DNA of 64,000 bases from Alteribacter aurantiacus DSM 18675 (GTDB lineage: Bacteria; Bacillota; Bacilli; Bacillales; Salisediminibacteriaceae), in contig NZ_KE386943.1 of assembly GCF_000429705.1 (NCBI RefSeq), positions 436,400-500,399 of the forward strand, in the 5' to 3' direction. Shown piece by piece: positions 1-9,600 of this stretch. A program made the position numbers and the translations under genes. The notes under the pieces are model-generated. The model saw only the letters and a list, made by a program, of their open reading frames with translations. It had not been told where the DNA came from and ran no database searches. How positions within the stretch are numbered: the stretch's first letter is position 1; each line of letters opens with the position of its first letter.

Positions 1-2241
1 TTGGAGAAAAGCACGTCCGTTGCTGAGCCTTCTGTTCAATACTTGTTCGATATCCAGCCTTACTATTATCAAAAAGAGATTCTAGAGAAGCTTCAGGTCG
101 AGCGTGACGTTCATCACAGATACAAGAACTTACTTGTAGCTGCTACAGGAGTAGGAAAAACCGTGATTTCTGCTTTTGATTATAAACGATATCGCAAACT
201 CACAAATGGTCCAGCCAAATTATTATTTGTCGCTCATCGCGAAGAAATATTAAAACAGAGCCTTGCTACGTTTCGTACAATTCTAAGGGAACCAAACTTT
301 GGTGACATGCTTGTAGGCGCTCATCATCCTAACTCCTTTAATCATCTGTTTGTGAGTATCCATAGCTTTAATAGTAAAGAACTTCATCAACGGATTACAA
401 GTGACTTTTACGACATGATCATTGTCGACGAGTTTCACCATGCTGCTGCTAAGTCTTATCAAACACTACTCTCCCACTTTAATCCAAACATTCTATTAGG
501 ATTAACCGCAACACCTGAACGGATGGACGGAAAAAGCATCCTCCCTTATTTTGACCATCATGTTGCGGCTGAAATGAGACTCACAGAAGCAATTAACCAA
601 AAGCTTTTAAGTCCTTTCCAATACTTCTGTGTAACAGATACTGTTGATTTATCTGATCTCAAATGGTCAAGAGGGGGATACGACACAAAAGCGCTCGAGA
701 ACGTATATACTTCAAACCATTTGAGAAGCACCCAAATCATTAAGAGCCTCCAGAAATATGTGACCGATGTTCGCGATGTAAAGGGGCTAGGGTTTTGTGT
801 TTCCATTGCCCATGCAGAGTATATGGCCGACTTTTTTAACAAATCAGGAATTCCTTCGATGGCCTTACATGGAGGTTCAAATGACCATTTACGTGCGGAG
901 GCGAAGCGTCAACTTGTCTCTGGAGACATTCACTTTATTTTCGTCGTTGATTTGTATAATGAAGGGATCGACATACCGGAAGTAAATACGATTTTATTCC
1001 TAAGACCAACAGAGAGTTTAACCGTATTTTTGCAACAGCTAGGCCGTGGTCTTCGGCTTCATGAAGATAAAGAGTGTCTTACTGTTTTGGACTTCGTTGG
1101 ACAAGCTCACCTGAACTACTCTTATGAAGAAAAGCTGCGATCGTTAATCGGTAAGTCCAAACATTCCGTTCAGCACTATGTAGAGAATGGTTTTTTCAAC
1201 CTACCAAAAGGTTGCTTTGTTCAACTGGAAAAACAGGCAAAAGAGTATATCTTAAGAAACATACACTCTTCCACAAACACGAGAGGAAATTTACTATCCA
1301 AGTTAAAAACCTTTGAACAGGACACCGGCCAGTCTGTCACTCTTAAAAATGTTCTTACCCATTACCACTTGGATCTTTATGATTTTTATGGGGGAAATAA
1401 AGATCGGAGCTTTCATCGAATGTTAGTAGAAGCAGAACTTACCGAGGATTTTCACTACGAAAAAGAGAAATGGCTTACAAGCCGCCTCCCCAATCTGTTT
1501 CATCTTAATTCTCAAAAACTTTTGGCCTTTTTAAGAGAGTATATAGTAGATCGGCGAATAGGGAACAAAAAAGAAGAACTCATGCTCCATATGTTCTATT
1601 ATTCTTTTTACCAACGGCACCCTGAACAAGAAGGCTTCTCTTCTATTCAAGAAGGAATTGAATGTGTCCTTGAACATACCGTATTTGTAGCTGAGATCCA
1701 GGAGATTTTAGATGTTCTTTATGACCGTCTAGAAACTATGGAACTAGAACCGAACTTTCACTTCAAGTGCCCTCTTCAGGTTCACAGCCAGTACACGACA
1801 GCCCAGATCCTTGCTGGCTTTGAGTTTTACAACGGTGAAAAAAGTCCAGCGTTCCGGGAAGGAGTCAAACACTTTAAGGACAAGAACTTAGACATCTTCT
1901 TTATTACGCTTAACAAATCAGAAAAGGACTTCTCCCCCTCCACTCTTTATGAAGATTATGCAATTAATGAAAAGCTCTTTCACTGGCAGACACAAAGCCG
2001 TGTAAGTGAAGAAAGCCCAACAGCCCAACGATACATCCACCACCGAAAGTACGGCGGTAAAATCGCCCTGTTTGTGAGAGAATACAAAAAAATAAAAGGC
2101 AGCATCGCATCTCCCTTTATCTTTTTAGGAACAGCAAATTATATCAAGCACTCCGGAAGTAAACCGATGAGTATTGTTTGGGAGCTCGATGAGGAAATGC
2201 CAGCCTATCTCGTCCCAAAAGCAAATAAGAATATATTGTAG
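1..2241 (+). CDS. DEAD/DEAH-box SF2 helicase, C-terminal part (cut by window edge)
   Basis: The reading frame is open from base 1, and the TTG there has no visible ribosome site, so the gene very likely begins outside the window. Walker A (ATGVGKT) is at residues 48-54, the DEAD/DEAH-type motif II reads DEFHH near 143-147, LTATPER near 168 is motif III-like, and QQLGRGLRLH near 345 is motif VI. The last ~170 residues resemble the DUF3427 domain. Full-length relatives have an N-terminal phospholipase-D-like nuclease domain before the helicase, giving a protein of about 950-1000 residues, so that domain is probably missing here because of the window. Role is ATP-dependent nucleic-acid remodelling, possibly repair or defence. 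It converges with the Lia operon on a shared terminator. Confidence 0.8.
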   Translation: MEKSTSVAEPSVQYLFDIQPYYYQKEILEKLQVERDVHHRYKNLLVAATGVGKTVISAFDYKRYRKLTNGPAKLLFVAHREEILKQSLATFRTILREPNFGDMLVGAHHPNSFNHLFVSIHSFNSKELHQRITSDFYDMIIVDEFHHAAAKSYQTLLSHFNPNILLGLTATPERMDGKSILPYFDHHVAAEMRLTEAINQKLLSPFQYFCVTDTVDLSDLKWSRGGYDTKALENVYTSNHLRSTQIIKSLQKYVTDVRDVKGLGFCVSIAHAEYMADFFNKSGIPSMALHGGSNDHLRAEAKRQLVSGDIHFIFVVDLYNEGIDIPEVNTILFLRPTESLTVFLQQLGRGLRLHEDKECLTVLDFVGQAHLNYSYEEKLRSLIGKSKHSVQHYVENGFFNLPKGCFVQLEKQAKEYILRNIHSSTNTRGNLLSKLKTFEQDTGQSVTLKNVLTHYHLDLYDFYGGNKDRSFHRMLVEAELTEDFHYEKEKWLTSRLPNLFHLNSQKLLAFLREYIVDRRIGNKKEELMLHMFYYSFYQRHPEQEGFSSIQEGIECVLEHTVFVAEIQEILDVLYDRLETMELEPNFHFKCPLQVHSQYTTAQILAGFEFYNGEKSPAFREGVKHFKDKNLDIFFITLNKSEKDFSPSTLYEDYAINEKLFHWQTQSRVSEESPTAQRYIHHRKYGGKIALFVREYKKIKGSIASPFIFLGTANYIKHSGSKPMSIVWELDEEMPAYLVPKANKNIL

Positions 2242-2250
2242 AGTGAACTA

Positions 2251-2288
2251 AAAAAGCTGTTTGTCCTCATTGGATGAACAGCTTTTTA
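2251..2288. terminator. bidirectional Rho-independent terminator between helicase and liaR
   Basis: An AGCTGTT / AACAGCT stem is flanked by A and T runs on both sides. It sits in the 71-base gap between two converging genes and can serve both. Confidence 0.75.
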
Positions 2289-2312
2289 TCATGGAAAAAT
2301 AAGTTTTTATAT

Positions 2313-2948
2313 TTACCTTTTCTTTTCAACCAAATCGTTCGTAAAAGCATAAATCACGGCCTGGGTTCTGTCTTGGACATCCAGTTTATGAAGGATGTTG
2401 CTCACATGGACTTTGGCCGTCTTTAACGCGATAAAGAGTTGGTCAGCAATCTCTTGATTGGTTTTTCCTTCTGCCATTAACTGTAGGACATCCTTCTCCC
2501 TCCCTGTCAGCTGTTCATGGGGTTTAGGCTTTTGCCTCATGCGATTCATAATTTTTCCTGTCACCTCGGGCTCTAAGACAGACTCGCCCTTGTGTGTAGC
2601 CCTGATCGCTTTTGCTATTTCACTCGCCTTTGATGTTTTTAACATATAGCTCGTAGCCCCAGCTTCAAGGGCCGGGTACACCTTCTCGTCATCTAAAAAG
2701 CTCGTTACGATGATAATTCTTGCTTCCGGCCACGCCTTTATTATCTGTCTGGTTGCTTCAATCCCGTCCATTTTCTTCATGACCAGGTCCATAAGAATGA
2801 CGTCTGGTCTAATCTCTAAAGCAAGCGACACAGCTTCTTCTCCATCATCGGCTTCTGCCACTACATCGATATCCTTCTGGGCGGACAAATAAGAGGATAC
2901 ACCAATGCGAACCATTTCATGGTCATCCACAAATAATACTCTGATCAT
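2313..2948 (-). CDS. liaR: response regulator LiaR/VraR-type (NarL family)
   Basis: The 211-residue protein has a receiver domain (1-120) with the acidic pocket DD at 8-9, phospho-acceptor D54 in ILMDLVM and a conserved K near 104. The LuxR/NarL helix-turn-helix is at ~147-205 (LTGREKDVLQLMAEGKTNQEIA). This family responds to cell-wall antibiotics and envelope stress and activates its own liaIH-type targets. The start codon overlaps the liaS stop by four bases (ATGA), so the two are translationally coupled. It is the last gene of the leftward lia cluster. Orthology to LiaR rests on the neighbours liaS and liaF; the alternative name VraR describes the same family. Confidence 0.88.
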   Translation of the reverse strand: MIRVLFVDDHEMVRIGVSSYLSAQKDIDVVAEADDGEEAVSLALEIRPDVILMDLVMKKMDGIEATRQIIKAWPEARIIIVTSFLDDEKVYPALEAGATSYMLKTSKASEIAKAIRATHKGESVLEPEVTGKIMNRMRQKPKPHEQLTGREKDVLQLMAEGKTNQEIADQLFIALKTAKVHVSNILHKLDVQDRTQAVIYAFTNDLVEKKR

Positions 2949-3988
2949 TCACTTTCGCCTCCTTTAGAAAATGGGACTTTTACTTCGTAGTAGGTTCCTT
3001 CTCCTTCTACACTCACGATCTTGAACGCTCCCCCGATGGCCTCAGCGCGCTCTTTCATATTCGTAAGTCCGTACGAGCTTCTTTCTATCGCGTCGTCAAC
3101 ACTAAATCCAATGCCATTGTCTGTGATCCGCAAAATCACGTATTCGTCCCGGCTTACACAAAGCACCGTCATTTTTTCTGCTTTAGAGTGGCGAAGAATG
3201 TTGGAAACAGCCTCTTGAAGGATTCTAAAGAGGTGATCCTCCACCCCTTTTTCAAGTTCAAGTGGCTCTGCCTTCACTTGGATCTGAAGCGGTACTTTTT
3301 CTTTCAACTCAGAAAGAAGCTCTTTCACCCCTTCTTCTAGGGTTTTATTTTTGAGAGCAATCGGACGCAGGTGAAGAAGAAGGGCCCGCATTTCCAACTG
3401 AGACTGCTCGATCATCCTGCCTATCATCGTTAGCTGCTTTTTCATGGTGTCATCTTCAGGGGGGCTCGTTTCATTAATCGTCGCCATCATCATAGAAGCG
3501 GCAAACAGTTGCTGGCTGACGGAATCGTGGAGTTCTCTAGCAAGCCTGGTCCGTTCTTCCGCCACCACTTCCTGAAGGCTTTTTTCCCGCTCCTTGGCAT
3601 GTTCCGTTACAAGCCGCTGGGCTGCCTTTGTTTGCTCCATAATTTTTTGCTCAAGGGCAGTCAGACTTCGTTCTAGGTCCTTCATTTCCTGAAGTTGTTC
3701 ACCATTAAGCCCCGCCCTTTTTTTCCCTTTTGAAACGGCCTCTACCTCGGTGCGAATAACCGTGAGCTTGCTCTTTATGTAACTTCCCGCCAGTAAACCG
3801 GCAGTGACGCCTCCAAGTACGATCACGATGAGGAGGAAATAGATAAACGGGAGATCAAACATACGCTGTTCCCAGAGCAAGGACCACGAATCAAGAGGGA
3901 AAGAAAAGAATATCGTCACACTTACAACGAAACTGAAAAGGAGGCTAGCTGTGAAGGTGATGAGACCGGTTTTAAACATCGCATTCAT
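2945..3988 (-). CDS. liaS: sensor histidine kinase LiaS/VraS-type
   Basis: A 347-residue intramembrane-sensing kinase: two membrane spans at ~7-31 and ~47-70 with only a short external loop, a coiled linker at ~75-145, a HisKA_3 dimerisation segment with the phospho-histidine H154 in LARELHDSVSQQL, then a HATPase domain with N box EAVSNILRHSK and G boxes DNGIGF and YGLTNMKERA. It would phosphorylate LiaR. It overlaps liaF by four bases upstream and liaR by four downstream. The very short external loop fits a kinase that senses through membrane partners such as LiaF rather than binding a ligand directly. Confidence 0.88.
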   Translation of the reverse strand: MNAMFKTGLITFTASLLFSFVVSVTIFFSFPLDSWSLLWEQRMFDLPFIYFLLIVIVLGGVTAGLLAGSYIKSKLTVIRTEVEAVSKGKKRAGLNGEQLQEMKDLERSLTALEQKIMEQTKAAQRLVTEHAKEREKSLQEVVAEERTRLARELHDSVSQQLFAASMMMATINETSPPEDDTMKKQLTMIGRMIEQSQLEMRALLLHLRPIALKNKTLEEGVKELLSELKEKVPLQIQVKAEPLELEKGVEDHLFRILQEAVSNILRHSKAEKMTVLCVSRDEYVILRITDNGIGFSVDDAIERSSYGLTNMKERAEAIGGAFKIVSVEGEGTYYEVKVPFSKGGESE

Positions 3989-4710
3989 GTCCGCTTCACC
4001 TCACATTCTCCAGACCACACAGAGGTGACAATCCGGATCCGGGGCTTCTCCGTCTTAAACCCGCTCGTCTCATAAACCACCTGCTGGTTAAAACGGCGAC
4101 CTTTTTTCTGGTCAAAAACCGTTATTCCTCCGAACAATACAGTATGATGAACAGCCACTTCCACCTCATACGGCACGAGGATGGTCAAATTCCCGATCCC
4201 GTGCTGAATCATAATCACACCGTCCTCTGGTACAACGGTATTTCCAAGATCTACGATCCGGTCACCAATGCCTCCTAGAATATTGACGTCGCGCCAGGCG
4301 TATGTTGATTCGCTTGTTTTTTCCGTGCCGATCAATCGATTTTTCATGAGCGGACGTATGTGGAGGTAATCTCCTTGCTTTTCTGTCTCGTGGGAAAAGT
4401 CAGGCGTAATGATTTCCGGATCCGACTTCGACTGATAGAACTTGTAAAGCAACAAGACTGCTATCGCAATGATGATAAACCTTACCGCTATCAGATTCAG
4501 GATGGTCAGAGAAAACATGACCACTCCGATCCAGAATAGAAGCTTTCCTATCAAGCGGCGATACCAGCGCCGACCAAAATAGATCATTAAAACTTGAAAG
4601 ACGAGGGAAAACAGAAATCCTGGTCCAAGAAATAACGCTTCCCCTAATAGGAGGACAATCCCAATCAAAAAAATCCAGTTAAATGCTCTCGTTGATATTT
4701 GATTAAACAC
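3985..4710 (-). CDS. liaF: LiaF-like negative regulator of the Lia kinase
   Basis: The 241-residue protein has four membrane spans in residues ~10-90 and a soluble C-terminal domain of the DUF2154 / LiaF type at ~115-240 with repeating beta-strand pattern (GDRIVDLGNTVVPEDGVIMIQHGIGNL is part of it). In Bacillus and relatives LiaF inhibits LiaS in the absence of envelope stress. The start is GTG, chosen because GGAGGG lies seven bases upstream. It is followed without a gap by liaS. No liaG is present between this gene and the PspA-type gene, unlike in B. subtilis. Confidence 0.85.
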   Translation of the reverse strand: MFNQISTRAFNWIFLIGIVLLLGEALFLGPGFLFSLVFQVLMIYFGRRWYRRLIGKLLFWIGVVMFSLTILNLIAVRFIIIAIAVLLLYKFYQSKSDPEIITPDFSHETEKQGDYLHIRPLMKNRLIGTEKTSESTYAWRDVNILGGIGDRIVDLGNTVVPEDGVIMIQHGIGNLTILVPYEVEVAVHHTVLFGGITVFDQKKGRRFNQQVVYETSGFKTEKPRIRIVTSVWSGECEVKRT

Positions 4711-4765
4711 AGATGTGCCCTCCTTTTTTTCCTATTCATGCTTCTTAGGGGTATGAAATATGTAG

Positions 4766-4794
4766 AAGCGCTCCTTAAACGTGAGCGCTTTTTT
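4766..4794. terminator. hairpin between liaH and liaF
   Basis: A GC-rich stem (AAGCGCTC / GAGCGCTT) with a T run on its plus-strand side lies between the two halves of the lia cluster. On the minus strand the tail is poor in T, so it may reduce rather than stop read-through from liaH into liaF. Confidence 0.5.
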
Positions 4795-4825
4795 CATTCA
4801 AACAAACTATCAATGTTTCGCCGAA

Positions 4826-5467
4826 TTACCGTTTTTCATTTTCCGCCTGTTCAATCAGCTTTTGTTCAATTTCAGCTAGCTTCGCATCAAACGTTCTTTT
4901 GTGGTAATCACGGTTTACACGCTTTTCCAGGTTTTCAATATACAGCTCCATATCCCCAAATCGGGATAGGGAACGCTCACCTGATTCAGAGGTAACCTTG
5001 CTCATTTGATAGCTCGCCCTAGCCACATTTTCTCGACCCATCAGTTCCATTTGTCTGACTCGCATATCCTTGAGTCTGTGCTTCATGTTCTCGTACTGCT
5101 TTTCAAGATTCTCTAACTGAAATTCAGCATCTTGTTGTGCTTTTTCAAGCCTGCTCGCTCTCTGGCTGTATTCTTCCCATTCACGGGCAGCAAATTCTGC
5201 GTACTCCTCTTCACCTGCCTGCTCGGCAACGTTCTTCTGGTGCAGGCGTTTTTCTGCCATATCAGCAGCCTCTGAGTACTCTCTACCAAACTCTTCTTTA
5301 AGTCGGTGTTGACGTTCAACTAGGAGCCGCACCTTTTCCGTTTCTCTTTCACTTTGTCTTAAATAGTGATTGAGTGCCGTAATTGGATTTCCAGCTTCCT
5401 TTTTATCCATTATGCCATGTAGATCCGCTGAGATGGTATCTTTAATTCTTGTAAATAGAGATGTCAT
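4826..5467 (-). CDS. liaH: PspA/IM30 family phage-shock protein, LiaH-like
   Basis: A 213-residue, almost entirely helical and highly charged protein, with the PspA/IM30 pattern of an N-terminal amphipathic helix followed by long coiled coils from ~25 to 213. Members form large rings or rods that bind and stabilise stressed membranes. The start used is the ATG before TSLFTRIKDTI; AAGGAG lies 11 bases upstream, whereas a further upstream ATG at 5497 has no ribosome site. It follows the LiaI-like gene, the usual membrane anchor for this protein, and precedes liaFSR, which supports an envelope-stress role. Sequence alone does not separate LiaH from a general PspA. Confidence 0.82.
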   Translation of the reverse strand: MTSLFTRIKDTISADLHGIMDKKEAGNPITALNHYLRQSERETEKVRLLVERQHRLKEEFGREYSEAADMAEKRLHQKNVAEQAGEEEYAEFAAREWEEYSQRASRLEKAQQDAEFQLENLEKQYENMKHRLKDMRVRQMELMGRENVARASYQMSKVTSESGERSLSRFGDMELYIENLEKRVNRDYHKRTFDAKLAEIEQKLIEQAENEKR

Positions 5468-5503
5468 CGTGTCATTCTCTCCTTTATTTTTCTTCATTTT
5501 TAA

Positions 5504-5857
5504 TTAGTGGTTCATGTCTGCCCACTGTTTCTCAAAGCTTTTGAAAGGATCATTCTCTTCTGAGGGTCTTGTGATATCTACTTCTCGGTCATTGCTCCAG
5601 CTCTTCCAAATGAAATAGAGAGCGGCTAGCGCAGCCAGTCCAATTACTGAAAATGAGTTGGCAACCCCGATACTTACAACCACCAAACCGGCGATTACCC
5701 ACCATACTTTTCCGGCAGTTGACGTGGTTTTAACAAATTGTTTAAAGATAACGTAGGTGAGCCAAACGGAAAATGCTAACACAATCATCGGTGCGAGGTT
5801 CGCCAGTAGCACCACCAGAGCGACAAGCCCTGCGCAAAACAGTAAAAACTTTTTCAT
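5504..5857 (-). CDS. small membrane protein, LiaI-like anchor
   Basis: A 117-residue protein with three hydrophobic segments (about 5-20, 25-40 and 52-85) and a charged C-terminal tail. The start is set by AGGAGGAACACGGG directly before the ATG at 5857; the frame stays open to 6139 but that extension has no ribosome site and no recognisable sequence. Small membrane proteins in this position, immediately upstream of a PspA/LiaH gene, act as its membrane anchor in Bacillus (LiaI). Similar proteins are often mislabelled as flagellar basal-body proteins. Function here is inferred from position. Confidence 0.7.
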   Translation of the reverse strand: MKKFLLFCAGLVALVVLLANLAPMIVLAFSVWLTYVIFKQFVKTTSTAGKVWWVIAGLVVVSIGVANSFSVIGLAALAALYFIWKSWSNDREVDITRPSEENDPFKSFEKQWADMNH

Positions 5858-6224
5858 CCCGTGTTCCTCCTTTCCTAATCTCTGACTTAATCGTACCGCC
5901 AAATAAAAATTCATATAACGACCCCTGGCTTTATTTTTGCTAGGTCTAGGGGCGTATATGAGAGCAGGACTATGCCAATCAGAATGGAGGAAAGTGATGA
6001 AAATGTCGTTTTGAGAGAGTATATGAGCTGGTAAAAGTGCCGAAGCCGGGTGGTAAAAAGAATGAAGGTAGAATATCACTGGTGTAAATGAGGAAGGAAC
6101 AGATAAAAGGGTGGATACTCTATGAAGAGGTAAGTTCAAAGGAAAGGGAAGGCTAGAATACAGCCTTTTTTATAACTTTTTCCTTAATTGAAATACAGGG
6201 ACAGACAATCGTCCCTGAGGTGAA
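5858..6224. other. 367-base gap upstream of the lia operon
   Basis: This must hold the stress-inducible promoter of the lia operon. A TATATGAAT stretch (minus strand, around 5910) could be the -10 region, but no good -35 is visible, as expected for an activator-dependent promoter. I cannot place a LiaR box with confidence. Confidence 0.4.
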
Positions 6225-6497
6225 TTAGATAAACATGAATATCCCAAATCCAAGTACCCACAACATTGGAATCAGATTTACGATTACTGCAGTTCGTCTT
6301 TTTTTATTATAAAAGATCCATGCCAAAATAGAGCAAATAATCACCGCAAGTGGGTATGCGCTTATGGTCAGGACAAATAAACTATTCCAAAAAGCAATAC
6401 CCTGATCAAAAGCCATAAAAGACAATCCCCAAATTGGAAGCCAGAAAACCAGGCTCATCAAATACAACAACTGGCTTAAAATCAAATATAGTTTCAT
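6225..6497 (-). CDS. small three-span membrane protein, unknown function
   Basis: Ninety residues with three hydrophobic segments (about 3-28, 35-58 and 70-90) and a KKRR cluster before the last one. The start is well supported by GGTGGAGGGG four bases upstream of the ATG. I do not recognise the family. It is transcribed in the same direction as the lia genes, 367 bases upstream of them, and lies between the lia cluster and the glucanase island. Function unknown. Confidence 0.6.
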   Translation of the reverse strand: MKLYLILSQLLYLMSLVFWLPIWGLSFMAFDQGIAFWNSLFVLTISAYPLAVIICSILAWIFYNKKRRTAVIVNLIPMLWVLGFGIFMFI

Positions 6498-6651
6498 AAC
6501 CCCTCCACCTGAATTTTTTAACTTCTAGATATATTATATTTTTAACGATTTAGAAAAATGCCGGGGTACATGTAGATAGGGACAGGCACCTCGACCCTCG
6601 TTTCGAGGTAAATAAGAGGAGACTTTCCGGTTGCCTTTTGAAAACAGACAA

Positions 6652-6682
6652 CACCCCCTCTCCTCTAATCGGAAAGGGGGTG
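6652..6682 (-). terminator. terminator of the GH16 glucanase gene
   Basis: A strong stem (CACCCCC / GGGGGTG) lies seven bases past the glucanase stop codon on the minus strand. The following sequence is only moderately T-rich. Confidence 0.65.
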
Positions 6683-6689
6683 ATTCTCC

Positions 6690-9600
6690 TTACTTCTTCA
6701 CTGTCACATTCGTTGCTGGGCTTACATTATTTGATGCATCTGTAGCGGTAACACTAAGAACAGTGTCTCTCTTTTGTTTTGGAATCGTCACGTCAAACGT
6801 TCCTTTGTTGTCTGCTTTGGACGTTCCGACAACGTCATCGCCTACTTTAACCGTCACTTCGGCATGAGCCTCTGTTTTTCCTGTGACTGACGTAGACTTG
6901 CTATCTACTTTTTTAACCTTTGGTGCTTGAGGGGCATCGTGCTCTACGACAATCAGTGTCTTCGTGTCAGTGATCGTACCAGATGCATCTTCTACTGTAA
7001 CGGTAATTTCCGTTCCAGCTTTTTGCTTCGGTATTCTCACATTGAAGTTACCCTCTGAATCCGCCGTTCCTGTACGCTGTTGATTTTTCTTTCCGAGCTG
7101 TACAGTAATAACCGAATCGGCTTTCGCTTTTCCTGTTACTCCTTTGGATTCAACTGTGATCTCGTTCACTTCGAAACTACCTGCAACTGTCACAGTAAGT
7201 TCTTCGCTCACATTCCCAGCTTCATCCGTTGCCGTAATCGTTAAGACGGTTCCTGCCGGCTGCTTTGGAATCTCTACTGAGTATGCACCTTCTGAGTCAG
7301 TAGTGGATGTATACTCTTCTGTACCATTCGATACCGTCACGACTGAATCTGCTTCGGCTTCACCTGTTACTTTTGTTGATTGATCGGTTACGTCATTGGC
7401 TGTTGGCATTTCTGGAGGTGTTTTATCCGTCACCGTAATGCTTAACTCTTCGCTCACATTCCCAGCCTTATCCGTTGCTGTAATCGTAAGCACGGTTCCT
7501 GCTGGCTGTTTTGGAATCTCTACTGAGTAAGCACCTCCATCATCGGCAGTTGCCGTATATTCTTCCGTGCCATTCGACACTGTTACAAGCAAACCAGCTC
7601 CGGCTTGACCTGTTACTTCTGTTGATTGATCGGATACTTCGTTCGCTGTCGGCGTCTCAGGCACTGTCGCAAACTCGTGGATGTACACTTGTTCACCGTA
7701 TTGATCCTGTCCGCCTTCAGCTAATCCATAGGTAAACCAGTATTTGATTTCATCACCCTCATTTACATCATTTATGGTGTAAACAGAGTAATTCTCTCCG
7801 GCTTTATTCATCATAATATTTTGTTGTGTATTGCCATTTTTAATGTAATGAATAATCACCCACGGAGCATCATTCACATAGAATTCCACAGAATTTTCCT
7901 TAATCTCTCCCACGCCATAGCCTTCTCTTGGTGTAGGTGGCTCTCCTGGACCTTCAGTTGGAAGGGCTGGAATTTCATATAGATAGACATTATCGATCGT
8001 CACCACATGCTCACCGATCTGCTCTTGTCCTTCCACTTTTCCTAGTGCAAAAACAAGCTTAGCAGCAGGATCTGTACCTTTTTCATGGGTAAACTCAAGT
8101 GCATGCGTATTTAACTCTTCGTTGATTTCTACCGTTTCCCATAAATACTTGTCATAGTTTGTACTTTCTATGATTGTATCGATGCTTCGTCCGATCGAAG
8201 AAGACATATCAAATACCATTCTATAAGACTTTGATTCTTCTAATTGAAGACCTAGCTGACTAAATTGAATGCTCCAGAACTCATTTCCTAATGATGGAAT
8301 TCCAATTTTCTTTCTTTTATCTTCTATAGCAGACGTAGCTCCAACATCAGACCATAGCTCCCAAGAAGTCGATCCATCGGTAAAGGAATGATTCTTAATT
8401 TTATTCACAGCTGGATTTTTAATTTCTAGCACGACGTTATCAATCGTTACCTCATGCTGGTCGTAATCACCATACTTACCTAACAAGAAGTTCAATTCCA
8501 CTTCTTCTTCATCAGTTGCTTTAAACGAATAGGTGTATCTGTTACTGTCTTCTGATAATGATAGGTTTTTCTCGAAAACTCTATCATTTTCACTGTTTTG
8601 AACAACGAGTTCCATCTCTCTTGAGATCGTGGAACGAGCATCAAAGGAAACGAGATACTCCTGATCCTCATATAGCTGAATGCCTGTTTGCTTAAATTGT
8701 ACCGCGTCTTTTTCAGCGCCTGCACCACTAGCGTCAAACGCAGGAATTGCAATCTCAGCTTTACCATCGTTCACTTCAATGTCATTGATAAAGTCATCTT
8801 GATCGTTCCAGCTCCAAGCTGACCAGTTCGTAAGACCATCGCTAAACGAGCCATTCTTTAGAGGGAACATCTGATCCATTGTTAGCTGCGGGATAATGTC
8901 GACAGTCACGGTCGCTGTATCCACCTTTTCCCCATCTTCTGTTGTGACTGTAATTGTAGCCGTACCGTTGGCTACTGCCGTTACAACACCGCTTGCACTT
9001 ACTGTAGCCACACTCTCATCACTTGAAGCCCATGTGACTTTTTTATTCGTCGCATTGGATGGAGATACGGTTGCTGAAAGGGTTGATCGTTGACCTTCGG
9101 AAGTTAATTGAACTTCTGATCGGTTCAACTTCACACCTGTTACAGGGATTTCCTCGATTTCTTCTACTTCAGCTTCATAGACACGAACGTAATCGACCTG
9201 CATGGTCACTGGAAAATCTTCTACGTTCGGCTCTCTTCCACCATCGAACCATCCACCTAATGCGAGGTTCATGATCACATAAAAGTCTTGATCAAAAGGC
9301 GCTAGTGGATTTTCTCTCGCCGCTGCTGAGAACCATTGTTCTTTTGTTACTTTAAGGAAGAACTTTCCATTAACATACCAACTAAGAACATCTTCTTCCC
9401 ATATTAAACTGTAAACATGGTAGTCACTATCAATGGTTTCTCCAACTTCAAAGGTTTGATCTCCATGAATATACGTATTTCCTGGCCACTCACCGCCAAA
9501 GTGGATCGCGCCACTTGTGGATTCAGGAACACGGCCTCTCGCTTCCATAACATCAATCTCACCTGAAGACGCCCATCCTCCATACACATCATCATTCGGC

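Noticed and set aside
1..3. TTG at base 1 as the true start of the helicase gene
   Set aside because: The expected N-terminal nuclease domain is missing and the frame is open at the window edge, so this is most likely an internal codon.
5858..6139. N-terminal extension of the LiaI-like protein
   Set aside because: The extra 94 codons have no ribosome site and no family resemblance, and the internal ATG has an ideal one.
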